Of a DNA stretch of 64,000 nt, positions 31,601 through 45,265 are shown one piece after another (within the stretch, counting starts at the first letter, position 1; each line of letters starts with the position of its first letter). The DNA comes from Stereocaulon alpinum (lineage: Eukaryota; Ascomycota; Lecanoromycetes; Lecanorales; Stereocaulaceae), in contig JAEUBA010000098.1 in the NCBI GenBank assembly GCA_018257865.1, positions 43,401-107,400 of the forward strand, given 5' to 3'. The notes under the pieces were generated by a model that saw only the letters and a program-made list of their open reading frames with translations, was not told where the DNA came from and made no database searches. The position numbers and the translations under genes were made by a program.

Positions 31601-34600
31601 CTACGCGAAGCCGAAATACTCGCTTCCAGCTGTCATGGCCGTGTAGACTTGTTGTCTGAGTGTCTCGTAGCTGTCGTACTCTGGAAGGTCGAGTTCTATA
31701 AAAGTCAGTATGTGTTTTCAGTACTGTGGGAATATCGTAACTCACGATTGAAGCAAGTATGCGAACTTGGCAACCTATCCTTGTTGCCATAGTCTCTATG
31801 TATATTGAACCTGCTGAAACCATTCATGCCCTCAAGCTGGCCGAAGCCGTTGAGCGGTACCTTGCTAGTACCCGTAACAAATTGTAGAAGCTTAGCTCGC
31901 TCTTCCTTGTCAAACGAGCGGACAGCACGCCAGAACCATTGGATCTGAGGGGACGAGACTTGGTAGTTGTGGTACTCGGTGTGATTCTTCCAGTCATCAA
32001 CATCAATGTCCGGTAGGCCAGAGATAAGAAGCTCAAGTTCTTGTTCATTGAAGATGGCGATGAGCTCGGGAGGGACGATATCGTGGAAGCCTGAACATTA
32101 TTAATGAAAAAATTCATCACGATAGAGAGCGAGGGAGACATACCTTTCAAGAATTGACTCAATTGCTCCTGTACTGACCCGGTGAGACGGTACTCAACCA
32201 CAAGCTGAACATATTCATGTTTATTATCCTCTGTCACAGGAATGTTGCGGCCACTCTCCTTCAGGTCCACGATTTCAGTGACACCAAAATCATCGGTCTC
32301 AACAGAGAAGGTCTCGGTGATAATGTCTGTGATGTCATTCTCCAGCATCCACAGAAGCGACTTATAGTACTCAAGATCTAATGTCTCCATATCCTTGATT
32401 GACACCGTCTTGCCTAGTATCCGCTTGTAGACGGCTCTACTGAAATGGCAGTCCAGGGCACGACCTTCGTAAAGGGCTTTACCAATGATGCGGCCAATGA
32501 ATTTGAAGAACATCAGATGTTCATCATTGACTTTGCTGAGCTTGTTGGGGTGGAAAGTGGTGCGGTCGGAGGCAACAGGAATGAAAAGAGCGTAGTCGGG
32601 GTTGAACATCTGCCGTGAAAGGACTTGAAACCATTCTCGAGTCACCCCTCCAGCGTCGACACCTTCTTCGCCGTTGAAGCGAATGCTCAGCTTGCCGTAT
32701 TTGATCTCGTCACCTGATTTGAAGTGGAGGAACTTGAATGAGTCAAGGAATACCGTATCACGGCGAACGGCAAGCTGCAGGGGTGGTTGGGTGTGTCTAG
32801 CTTCAGTACCACGGGAGTGTAGACGTCGAGTGAAATAGTTGCGTTTGTTGTCAAATTCTAAGACCTTTGGGTTCTTAACAAGTAGGGCGAAGTTGGCACT
32901 CATGAGCTTGGGATTTTGTCGGACAAGCTCATTTAGGATCTTGCGGTGGTCCTCGGTAAATTTGAAGAAGAGGTTCTCCATGTAGGATTCAGGCGGAGGG
33001 CTCGTGATTGCGAACTCTTTGGCAGTCTTGATAAGTGGAATGTCCTTGAGCGTCGTATTCTTGCAAACGACCATAAGTGCCTCGACGAGCGGAAGGAGAA
33101 TGGTAGCTATGTTCAACATGCCTTCGGCCTGGTGAATGCTGCTTAAACACTCACTGAGCTTATTCCAGAGAGATCCGAATGTTGCGTTCTCGTACAATGT
33201 GGTGAGTATGTCCTCTTTGGGCGTTGAGCTTTCCCCTGACTGTCCTTCTTCCGCAGCAGGCTTGGTCTTGCCACCATTTCGCTTAGGGTCGAATAGGTAG
33301 TCTAGAGCTGTAAGGACACGGAGTAGTTTGGCTTGATCTGACGAGGCAGGAGAGAATTTGGCAAGAGCCATGCCTTGAATATCGGTCCCAGATTCAGCTT
33401 GCTTGATTTGCGGCACAAGGTCATCCAGATCCTGCAGAATCGATTGTCCAAGATCCTGAGCCTGTTCAATCAATCCCTTGCCAAAGACTTCCTTCGCACC
33501 TGGAATACCAGAGAGGTTGTTGATTGTTGATAGAGTGTCACGGAATGTCTTTGCGCTGCATTCACGAGCTGCAAGGACATTGACCACAAGTCGTAGGTTC
33601 TCTTCAGGAACAACAGGAGGTGTGAAGGTACGAACTCTCTTTTTCTGTTCCTCAACAGAAGCTTTCGCATCGGCGGCCTTCTTCTCTTCATCTTTCTTCG
33701 CCTCCGTCTCGGTCGTAGGCGCAGGAGGCTCTTGCTGTTCGGTTGCGGTATCTGCTTCGACGTCCACCATTGGTGACATACTCACCCCTGTGGAAGGTTC
33801 AACTGATTCGACAGTGCCCTCTGCCGGCTGTCCATCTGTACCGCTTGAAGGAATATTTATTGCTTCTGGCGAGGTTGTAGCAAATCCGATCGTCTCTGAT
33901 TCTTTATGCTTCTCTTCCGCGTTCTCCTTCTCCTTGCGAAGCAAATTCAACAAAGGGTGGGTAACGCTTTGTAACAGGCTGGATAATTGTTCCATGCAGC
34001 CGGAGCTCTCCATGATGAGTTTACGATCCAGCAGACTGAGCAAGGCATTGAGTGCATATTTGGACGCCCTCGTTTCCTTGCCTTTCCCTTTTCGGTTGGC
34101 CTTCGTCTTTATGCCTGATGAGACTTCATGCTCGGTAAGGAAGAACCATGGTATAGACAGATTGTAATGTGTGAGAGACACAAGCGCACTTAGACACTGC
34201 TGGATCACCATCAAAGGTGTCGCTTCCATGTTATTAGCGACAGAAGCCATTTGACCGGTGAAAGTTCGTTTTAGAGTTTGAGGCGTCTTCTGTGTAGCTG
34301 GTTGTTTGGCGCGGAGGGACAAATGGGCAAAGCTTCGCTCGACGGCATTGACATCGGCACTGCCATCTTGGAGTATTGACAGGAGCAGGCTGATGACTTC
34401 CGCACGGTTTTGGCGATTTTTTGATACGTCGTGAAGGATACCGTTTAACGACGTTCGTGAGCTTCCCTGCTGAGGTATAAACATTAATCGTAATAGTGTT
34501 GCAACACCAGCCTTGTCGAGCATTTGCACTGTCTGCCTTCGGGGAGGCTTTTCAAGAGTCGCTGGAGGTTGTCGTGAACCATCGAGCAAATGACGCACGA

Positions 34601-37600
34601 GTCCGCTGCCACGACCACCTCGAGGAATACCGGCAAAACGATGCATAGCTCGATCTCCTCCTAACGCGCGAGCTTCGGCGGCTATCTCTTCGGGAAGGTG
34701 GGCCAGTATCTCCTCATCCTGATCCATCAATACATGTTGGCGGAGAGTCGGGTCGAGCGAAGCGAGGAAGCTTGCTGGGTCCATGTCTTCAGCTCCGCGA
34801 GCAGGTGCACCGCCAGCAGCCTGTTGTCTTCGTCGAGCCTCGTCTCGCTCACGCCGTCGTCGATCCTGGGCTTCTTGTTGTAGTAACTCCTCTCGAATTT
34901 CGACAGGTAGAGCTTCCAAGAATTCACGGCTGATGTCGGTGGGCTCTTCACCAGCTGCCTGTGCTTGAGATCTCTGTATTGCGAGCTGGGACATAAGAAC
35001 CTCCTCGCGGATGTCTTCAGGTAAGGCGTCCAGATATGCCAAATCAATTCCTAAGCCAGTAATGTCAAGTTCGCGGCCACGGATCGTGGTTCGTACTCGC
35101 TCAGCAGGCTCAGAGGGCCCGGCGGCAGCAGAGGCATCACTTGAGGCTTGTAATTCGCCAGCCCCTCCTCCTTCAGTAGGAGCAGTGGTTTCTTCAACAC
35201 GGGCGCTCTCGACCCCTTCCATAGCTCCGCTATCTTCGGCGACCTCGGCCGCTTGCGATTCTTCTCGTGACTCTTCCTGAGCGCGTGCAGCAGCCTCAGC
35301 TTCTTCCATGGCTCGCGCAGCAGCGGCGTCACGCTCTTCTTGCTCTCGCTTCTCCTGTGCCTCCTTCTCTGCTTTTTCCCTAGCCTCTTGCTCTTCCTTC
35401 CTCAGTTGTTCTTTCATGCGCTTAAGGTCGTCCTCTTCGCGCTTTTTCTTTTCAAGTGCAGGTGGAACGAGAAGCCGGAGGATCGTATTCACAATTCGTT
35501 CGGCCTTGAGGGAATAAAGGTTTCCATACAAAAGACGAGCCTCCTCTTGCCAGCGCTGATAGGTCACTGCAGGCTGGAATGCTGTTGGTTGCCGATGCTC
35601 ATCTCGACCAATATGTTGAGGATCTTGATGTGTATGTCGAGTACCGCCGAGTGCTATCTGGAGCTCCCGGGGTAAAGAAAGTCCACCACCAGGGCCGCCG
35701 GCAATGTGTAGGTGTAGAGCGCCGTTGGGACCGCCCATGGCGGAGAGGCCGAAACCGCCATTTTGGTCAACCGAAGCAATGAGGCTGTTGAGGAATGACA
35801 GAGGACTCTCGCCGGGCATGATTCCACGGGGTCGTCGGGCGGATTCCATACCGACCCAATAGTCGTTAAGACTAGCCGCCACGTCTGAGGGTCCAGAGCG
35901 AAGACCTCTTGAATAGCGCGAACTTGTAGATCGATCATGTCGTTGTAGGAGGGGATTGACGTTGTCATCATTTGAGCGAGGGCCGCCTGCAGGACGGTGA
36001 GATCGATACAAAGGCGTACGATCTAGTCCACCGCCACCAAACGAAGCAGAGTAAAAAGCATCTGGAACCCGACGAGGATGATGGTGGTGATGGTGGTGAT
36101 GATGTCTAGGTAATGACATTTCATCATCTGGGTCCCAGCCAAAGGGAGGCTCCGGCATGCCAGGGTCTTCATCTAGCGAACCATAAGCATTCGATCTTGA
36201 GACTCAGCAACGGAGAAACACAAACCATCATATTCAGGCTGGTAGATAACATCGTCGTCGTCGACGTCGTCTTCTCCACCGTCCTCCTCATCTTCTTCGT
36301 CTGAATAGTGTCAGAGCGCCAGAAATACAAAGCTAGCTTGGAGGACTTACCATCATCATCATCAAGATGCACAACATCCTCCATATATCTACCCGAGTCG
36401 ATGTCCATCTGTAGATCTGATGGGCCGTCCTCTAAGCCTTCGAGACGTTGTAGAGCAGCTTCTGCACCACCAAATTCTCGCACAATATCTCGGACTGCAC
36501 TTTCGGCATCTTGGTCCTGGCTTAGATCGTTCTCGAACCCGTCCTCCTCGTTGTAGCGCTCTATGTCATCGCCGTCCTCATCTTGCCAGCCATCATCTTC
36601 ACCTCCCGCGAGACTACCGTTTTCACTATCACCGTTAATCTCGTCGATGACCTCGATCTCATCACCGTCGTCCATGTTATCCATGTCATCCTCCGAGTCA
36701 TCTTGATCCTCGTCATCTTCGTCATCGCTCGGATCTTCATCGTCGCCGTCGATCACAACCTCAACATCCATCCCTGCATCTCCGGGAAGACCTTCCATAT
36801 GACCAGCTTCGCCAAGCTCTTCGTCCTCATCACTAATGACCTCATTCTCGTCACGGTCCAGGCCTTCGTCGTAATCCATGCCGTCGTCGTACTCCTCGTC
36901 GTACATTTCTTCATCTTCTCCAGATGAATCTGAGCTCGACTCTTCCTCTCTGCCAGGCTCGAACATGCCCAGCGTCGAGTTGCGGAATAGATCTGGAGTT
37001 TCTTCTCGCTCGTCATCAACATCTGAAACGGAGGTGGCGGTCGAGATTTCGTCATCATCTGTTTGACCAGGAGTCGTAGAAATATCAGAGTCCTGACTCA
37101 AGACTACAGCCGTCGAGGTAAGCTGCTTCAGTGGTCTGAGGATATACTTGATAGCCCGCTTAGACGCTGGGAAGTTAAGATCGATGTCGGCAATTGAGCT
37201 TGTCAGAGCAGAGATGAAATTCTTCTCAAACATCAGCTTCGCGATCGATTTCTGGAAAGTACCCTCCATGCCTGGAGGAGGCGTGCCGACTGGTGGGACA
37301 ATTCGTCCCTGCAACAAACGATTGAACAGGTCGGCAAGGTCAAGCAGACGGGCATACTTCACATCAGCCTCCTCTTCCGACGCGTTAGCATCTTTGTAGG
37401 CCTTCAGTGCATGTTCCAGGACAAATTTGCGAACAAATAGTAGATCAGACTCCTCGTCCTCCTCGATAGAACCCTGTTTCTTGTAATACCCTTTCTCATT
37501 AGTCCTGAGACATAGAGAAACAATGACGGACATGGCCCAGTTCGAGGTGAGGTTCCTCTTCTTGTAAGCGAGTGTTTCCTCGTGGCTGAGCGTGCCCACA

Positions 37601-40600
37601 GGAATTACATCATTCAGCAGGTAATTGAGGACACCAGATCTAGGCTTCGAGGGAGTCATAGCTTTTGCATCGGCTTTGCGGGAGAAGTTAATGAATTCAA
37701 CTTTTGTGCTATTGTAGCAATGTAGTAGCTCGGCCAGACATTGCAAGAGGAACAGCCGGTAAAAATGCATAGGGTGTTGCTCGGGCTTCAGTTCTGGCTT
37801 TTCTGATTTCTTAGTCTCCGAAGCGTCCGGATTCGCTGGGGATGCCGTGGTACTATTACTAGCTGATGTTCCGTTCGTCGCATCCCCAGGATCTTGAGTA
37901 TCAGCAGGAGAAGTTGTTCTGAGGCCTTTGAGAAGTTCTTTTGCAGATGCTGTGGGGTCTTTATCTTCGACATCTTTGTAATTGAGTAGTTCAAGGAGAA
38001 GAAAATGAATCACTCCGCTTGGATGCTCGACAACAGGAGCCTTGGTTTCATTTGCCTTGGCCTTCTGCGCGGTTGGCTCATCTTGTTCAATAAATGATGG
38101 TTTGGGTGCTTCAGCTAGTTGACCTTCGACAGCACCAGTACTGGCTTCCGCAGTGCTGGTCGCAAGGTTGCCCTCGGTAGGCTTGGGCTCTTTCGACTCG
38201 TCTTTTACCTCCGGTTTCAGCTGAAGGTTTTGATTTACGCGTTGTGAAGGTTCGTAGCGCGCGATCTCAAGCTTCTCATTCGTAACATCGACGAATATTT
38301 GTGGAGACCTGAGCACAAGATCATACATTTGTTTGACATAGCTAGCGGTATCAGTCTGACCTCCGCGCCTGGTCTCAAATCTTGTCATGATTTCGCTTCG
38401 CATGATCTGTCTGATGGTATGTTCGTCTTCAACAAGATGGCGCAATAAGAGCATGAATGTGCTTAGCAATCGATCAGTGGTTAGACCAGCCAGTTGCTTC
38501 ACCATCACGAAGAGACGCTGTATGTTTCGTTTTTCGCTGAGCCTGGAAGCAAGGTCACGATTACGGGTCAGAATCACCAAAGCACGGACTACCGAGAGAG
38601 CTAGTGATTCGTCTTTTCCGACACGTGGCAGTATTTCGACAATGGCTTCGAACAGCTTCACCTTTGCATCTGTGGGAACAAAGGATGGCTCGATATCAAC
38701 GATAGGGCCCTCGGATATCTTTCCATCAGTCGATATGGTCCATTGTATGAGCGATGGTTGTACGTCTTCTGCTAGCATCTTCTCAATGACGAGCAAGATC
38801 TGCCCGATCCAGGGAGATGCTTCATCCGGCGGCTGATCTGCGAATATCTTGATAAAACCCAAAAACTGCTCCAGATTACCGACAAGCTCGTCCAAAGTTG
38901 CCTCGTAGAATTTTTGATCTTGAATCACTAGTGCAAGCAGATTGGCATACGAGGCAATTTTCTTGCCGGCGGGCCGGAAATCATCTTCCATCTGTAACGA
39001 TATCAAAGACTGTACCAAGGTCTCACCAATCTCACGACGCATTGTCTTAGCATCTGGTGACTTCGTCGTGGCAGCATTGATCAAGTCTGCAAGCTCGAAA
39101 GTGACGTGTTCGTGAGCGTTAACAACATCCAGAGCCCTATCGATGAGATTTTGCCTAATGGCAGAACGTTCTTCGTCAAGATCGTCGACCGTGACATGAT
39201 GGGCGGGTTGCGGTATTTCTGATTGGTTGGGAGGCGGGTCGGAAGGACTTGGGCCACCAGGCAATTGACCTGCCAACGTCGTCCAGCGCATAGGGTCCTG
39301 ACCCTGGGGCGTAACAGGTAATAAATTGAAGTTCGAGTTCTGCAGGTTGTCGATGCTCATAGCCATCCCTTCACCAGCCTCACCTTGGGTTTCGGCGGGT
39401 ACGCCTGGTGCGGGTGGCGGTGGCGGCCTCGAGGTCGATGAAGAGCCTTGGGCATCTGCCCCTTCAGCCCCGGAAAGTGGCTCGGTCGAAATCGAAGGCT
39501 CTACTCCCCCAGCCGCGTCAAGCGTCCGACCGGCATTCGCAGTCCGGGCGGCGAGTAATGTATTTATCATGTCGTCAGTGATACCACTCAGTGGATTGAG
39601 ATTGCTATTGCTCCCCCCTGCCTGATGACTATGGTTCGACGCTGGTAAAGTAGCTCCAGAGTCCGAGCGATGGGGAGTTTGAGACGCTGATTCTCGTGGT
39701 TTCTCTTGATCATAACTGGGTATCGGACATCTCGATGCTCCAGAAAAGGTCTTCAAAGCCTGACAGTACTCCCGCGCTAGGTGCCGTTCATTCATACATC
39801 GATATAGGGCCTCTCGAGCGACTTCTTCGTTGTAACCCTCATCCTTCAGTTCGCGTATCCTATCGCTTTGTATGGTGTATATCTTAGGTGTAATGTTCTT
39901 TGTAGCTGTGATTTCATCCGTACGCTTGAATGCACCTCCTTCTTCGCCACCCTCGAGAATAGTCCGAAGAATGTCAATCAGGCCTTTGATGATGGGGCCT
40001 TCGGCCTTCTCCACAACTTCGGAATTCCAGATAGATCTAATCACGGGTAAAACAGCCATACGTAGCTCGACAAGGAATTGCGGCGCAGAGAAGTAATGCG
40101 GAGAACCGCGATCCCTTTCATTTGATCCGATGGTATTCGTCTGACTAGACTCAATGATTGACTTTGCCATGGTGATCTGAGTATAGAACGGCAGTATTAT
40201 CCTGATACCCGCGTTGGCTGAGAACAATCTAGCTTTTTCATCGGTGTCCAATTTGTCCAAGTCCTTGCCGGCGAGGGACTTGACTTCTTCGAAGAGAATG
40301 TTGAGTATCTCTTTGATAGCATCCAAGCCTCCAGCATTCTTGAAAGCTTGCAGCAAGAGGGTCAAGACTTGCGTTGGAGAACGGTCGATCATGAGTGATG
40401 ACACAGAAGTTAGAGCGACAATCCAGTAAGCATAACGGTCTTTCGAAGAAGTTTCTTTTCGTGGGGGTTCATAGGTCAACTGCTCAAGGCTGGCCTCGGA
40501 TATCGCTTCTGCGACCAAATATGCATTTTGTCTTGCGTAAGCTTCTGGTCTCCTCTTTGGTGTCAGAGCTTTGCCGAGGTTCTGAGAGAAAAGGACGATG

Positions 40601-43600
40601 GTAGATGGCACTTGACTAAGAAGATAGCGGAGAACCTTGGCGTTCTTGAATGGTGCTGTGTTCTCGTCCTTCGTTGTCGACGTACTCGCAGCCCCCCCTG
40701 GGCTCGAGGAACCGCCGTTGTTCATTGACAATCCAGTGGCTCTACCGTTCAAATTAGAGGTGGGGCTGTCGCTTGATCCAGAGAGCTCGCCGTCTAGATT
40801 GAGGAAACCAAGGACCTCGTCGGCTTCATCGCTTCCCATGCCTATACCTTTCATCCTTGTCGCCTCTTTCCAGGCATCAGGGAGTTTCTTCTGTAGTAAG
40901 ATTTCTTCCCAGACGCAGACTCGATGCAGTAGACCAAGACTCTTGATCAATTTTTTGTACATATCTGCAAGGTTGACCTGGCTGAACGGTGTATGGCCAG
41001 ACCGTGAAGTAAAAACTGGCGAGGAGAAGACTTCGAACAAGATATTGCAAAGGGTTTGAACGTGTACCAATGATTTGACAATCGTCGTACCAATCGATGC
41101 ATGAGAAACTGGGATATACCCTTCGGGCAGTTGCCTCTCGGACGACGTGAACTCCGAGAAAAAGCCTTCCTCACCGGTATGGCTGCAAAGGGGTCCCAGA
41201 TTCTCAGCAGTGTTTTGGGTGCGCTGAAGTAAGGAGGGTAGTACAAGATGGGGCTTCTGCTCCACCATGATATGGACAACCCGAGCAAGGTGGTGGCTAG
41301 CATCTTGGATGTTGAAGTCGTACTGTAGACTTGGCATTGTGGCAAGGTCGAGGACGTAGTTCGCGCCACCGGCATCAATGAAGAAGGAGCAGAGCGAGGT
41401 GTTCTCAAAGAACCCTGAAAGGAAATTCATAGCCACCGCTATGCGTGTGGCAGTATTCGGAGAGTTTCTCTCTTCCTTTTCGATTGACTCTGCAGTATCC
41501 AAAGGTGCCTCGGACTGCACGGCAGTTGATTTGGACTTCTCTACAATCGGCGATGCTTCACCCATAACCACGTCATCGTCGTTCTCGATCGGCGATTGTC
41601 TTGCACCACACGTTTCAGCAATGTCGTCCTCGCCTGCAGGCACAAGGCTACCATCTTCACCTTGAAGCCAAAGCTTAGCTCCGCAACCCGTTTCAGTGGC
41701 TGATGCTTGACAATACTTTCCCAGGCGCTCAATCATAGTCATGATTGCAATCATGACAGACATCTTCAAGGTCGGATGATGTCGAACCAATTCATCAAAA
41801 GAATTGCCCAGAATCCTTGGTAGGTCACCTCTATCGGCTGCCATTGATTTGATGTGGTCATTGCTTTCGAAAAGTTTGAAGAAGCTGTTCAGAGCTCCAG
41901 ATTCAAGGAACATCTGCATGCCAGAATGATTGAGGCAAATAGCACCAAAGGCTTGAGGTACCGCGAGGACTGCCTCGGACGACGGGAGGATGCCCTGAAT
42001 GGAGTCCGCCAAGCTAGCCTGTCGCCGAGTCGTGCTGCGGTCGTCCTGCATGAAGTTCGCAATACTACTGGCATTTGATGTGGCCAGTCCAGGCCCGAAT
42101 ACATCCGTTTCCCCAACGAAATCAAGGTACACCTTCATGGGATCTTCAGGTGCAGACTCCAAAGCGATGGACTCAAGTAGTCCTTTGTTAAGCCCCGCCT
42201 CCGAGATCACAGCATAGCTCGTAGGCTCATTGTGGATGAAGGTGCTCATTATATTGATAGCACTAGCCCAGACGCTAGATCCGAAAATTCTGGGATTAAT
42301 TATCACTGTCTTCAGACCGCTTAGAAGTTGTGGGGAGTCAATCAAATTCCGGAGAAGCCTGTCGAGGTTGCCAGTGCCGTTTGTCATCATGTGGGCGATA
42401 AGCTTGAACACCATTTTCAGGGACTGTTGTTGGAAATAGGGTATCTGGTAATCAATCACTCGCGTACGAAAGCCTTCAGGAAGGCCTTCTCCATTCTTAG
42501 CACGCTCCATGGATGACCGCACTTCGTAGTCGAGAAGATCAGATATTGCCTCTAGACCCCTAGAATTGGCGAGTGACTGCATGGCATCTCGCGAGGCATA
42601 GATGAAACTGTTGAGAAAAGTCAGAACTTTGGGATGGCTGCGCTCAGCTGTCCGCGTGCGCAAATTAAGAACTTCAACTAGGATGTCGAGTAGGCCTGAG
42701 GCAATAAGGGATTCAATCGTCCGGGTCGTAGCTGCCGGTAGTGTCTCTAGCAGAGAGAAGAGTGCTTCTTGCCGTTCTTCCTTGTCCAAGTCCGTAGACT
42801 CATCATCAGAGTCTTCGATGGCCATTTCTGCCACGGCCCTCCGGAGAACGTAGAAAAGGACCCCGTGACTGACATGAATATTTAAAGCAGCGATGACGTC
42901 GGGCGCCTTTGTCTTTTGTTTGATAAGAGCCTCTAGAGCAGCCAGAGCCAGAGTCTGCAATTTGTAAGGTATGGCTGAAGCTCCATCGCCTGGCGGATGC
43001 ACTAAATCGGCGAGCTGGTACGCTAGTTGTAGTCGTCGTGGCTCGTCTGAATCTTGCTGTAGTATCTTCTGCTGAAAAGTTGCATCTGGATAAATGTAGG
43101 CGAGATTGGTGAGAGCGAGCAGACGGATTCCAACAAGCTCTTGACGTGTGGCGAGAGATGATGTCATTGCGTAGGCGCTCCTTACTCTTGTTAAGAGCTC
43201 ATAACGAGAATCTTTGGGCAGGTTGTCCAAGTGGTCCTTCAGAACCTCTTCGACGGTTGATGATGCTATTATGCTGTACGGTATCTCGACATGTCTCATT
43301 CCTCCCGCTCCTGAATCATCATGCTTGATGTTGGGCGTAGTCATGGATGGATCCGGAGATTCGTCAGAGCTTGACAAACGACTTTGCCTGGAAAGTCCTG
43401 ACGGTCTTCTCGCAGGTGTAGGGGTCGGAGGTTGTCTGGAGTCCTCTTTAGGTGCCGTGGCTGGTTGATAATATGACAAAAGGACAGACCCCCAATCTTC
43501 CCATTGTGATGCATGGTCGCCCTTTGGGTCCGCATTCGAGAAATGCTTAGCTGATCCGTTAAGGGAGGCCTTTGTGTCCTGGGTTGTCAAGGCGAGGAGA

Positions 43601-44417
43601 TCGTTGGGGCTGACACTTGTCGATTGACCGGAATGGGAATTCTGCGCCTTCTCTTTCCCCTTGAGACAAGGAGCTGGTATCGTAATGGACGCCTGGATCG
43701 ATGACGGGGACTTGATAAACGGATTTGCTAGTCTTTGTACCTTCTCTAGATCGATGTTATAGTGGCTCGCTAACAAAGCATTGTTCAAATTCTGGTAGGC
43801 GTTGGTCCCTCGTTGACGAGATGCGTGGTAGCGTTGAGCAAGACGCACTGCGAGCTGAAGAGTGGTGGTCAGCAACGACAAGCTGGTAGTGTTTAAAAGG
43901 TGACTAAGACGTTCACTGCTGCTGTAAAGGCTACGATTGCCACAGCTCTCTAGCAGTCGACGAGAGAATTCGAGTATTAGTTCCACCATCTGCCGATCAC
44001 CATCCTGTCCAAAACCTATGCTATCCAGATCTGATTCAGATGTGGGGGTAACGGTTGCGGCTTTATTCTCCTCTGCAACACCCTGGAGCAAGACTGCCCT
44101 CCCAAATGGTCGTATCTGTGGTCCATCGTGAAGACCATATTCTACAATAAATTGATCGAGTATGGCATCAAACCGGTTGAACAGGTGTATCCAGTGGTAG
44201 AGATCGCCCTTTGGGAATGGCCATCGACGAGGAAATGACTTGAGGTGTTCTGGCAGGCGTGATACCGGTAGAGTGGTCGCTGTAGTGACGAACTCTGCTA
44301 TTGCTGGAGACTGCAGTCATGTAAGTCAACGGGTTATACTGGGGCCAGCTCACGCTGTCTAAAACTTACCACCGTTGCCTCGTGCTTGGGCCCTGCTGCC
44401 TTCTTAATTCGCCCCAT
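31601..44417 (-). CDS. TOM1: HECT-type E3 ubiquitin ligase, TOM1/HUWE1 orthologue
   Basis: Giant minus-strand gene of about 4,100-4,200 residues. Start is the ATG at 44417 (MGRIKKAAGPKHEATV), followed by a short intron near 44310-44370 and the N-terminal armadillo-like DUF908/DUF913 region (RRWPFPKGDLYHWIHLFNRFD). A UBA domain (RIRELKDEGYNEEVAREALY) sits near 39,800. A long Asp/Glu tract covers 36,400-36,990, split by introns near 36,310-36,350 and 36,172-36,230. A run of nine His follows near 36,080-36,110, then UBM-type LPEDIREEVL and LPVEIREELL motifs near 34,880-35,010. The HECT domain occupies 31,601 to about 32,750. Two introns interrupt it, near 32,090-32,145 and 31,693-31,748. The catalytic Cys lies in PSSHTCFNQLDLP and the protein ends GSEYFGFA. 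It ubiquitinates excess histones and ribosomal proteins and affects mRNA export and stress response in yeast. Many antisense frames inside are shadows. Confidence 0.96.
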
Positions 44418-45265
44418 CGTAACGGCTAGGTGAGTGTAGGAAACTCATGTGTATTCTCGTAAGCCAGGTCAAGCTCCAAGTGGCGAGTTTGTTATGTTGT
44501 ATCCTCAGGCTTGGTGATGTATGTGTCGAAGGCGAGGGAGGCTGAGAAATTTGGCGACGATTGTGCTGGGAGGGCGTTGCTTCCTAACTGGTCAGTATTG
44601 TCATCCGGGGATATGTTACCTGTAGGGGAAGTCTTGTTGTAGAGTGTAGAGCGTGAGACGCTGTGATACTGCCAAGAGTGGGAGTCGATCTCAACGTGTA
44701 GAAGGAGCGTGTCGTAGGTTTAGGCTGGATGGCGTAGAGGAGCGGATCTCGAGATGTGACGGGTGATGAAGGAAAGCTCAGCGGTGCAGGTCGCCGGCTA
44801 TCGGATTTGAAGGACTACTTTGGTCTGTGAGATGATGACTAGGTGTTGGAGCAGTAGAGAAATGTGATGGGAACGTCGTGGATCGCGGTCAAGCACTAAT
44901 GAGAGCTCTCACTTCGAAAGTACGGCTTGCGGTGAAACCTCGGCCAACAAGGGACACGCTATTTACCGTAAGACGGCGAAAAGCTCTAACGGCCGTTACA
45001 CAATATTGATAACCTCGACAATTCGGTACCACATCGGAAGATGAAGGGTTTTGCCTTCTACCATCAATCAAATCTATGTACATCTTTCCAGGTTGTAATA
45101 CGAATACATTAGAATGTCTATCGAGCCGAAATATGTATCAGATATGTTACAAGGGTAAATTTGCCATCCAACAACGCCCATCTCTTCCAAAACACCAGCC
45201 CTTCGAAGGCATCCTTATCGACAAGTAATCAAGAAAACGACGAATTACCACCGTTCCAATCCACA
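44418..45265. other. intergenic between tandem minus-strand genes
   Basis: Promoter and leader of the TOM1-like gene, then the 3' flank of the fatty-acid oxygenase gene. No other gene seen. Confidence 0.5.

Noticed and set aside
33478..34167. 229-codon plus-strand ORF inside the TOM1-like gene
   Set aside because: Ser/Phe-rich antisense shadow of a Glu/Lys/Ala-rich coding region; no start context or motif.
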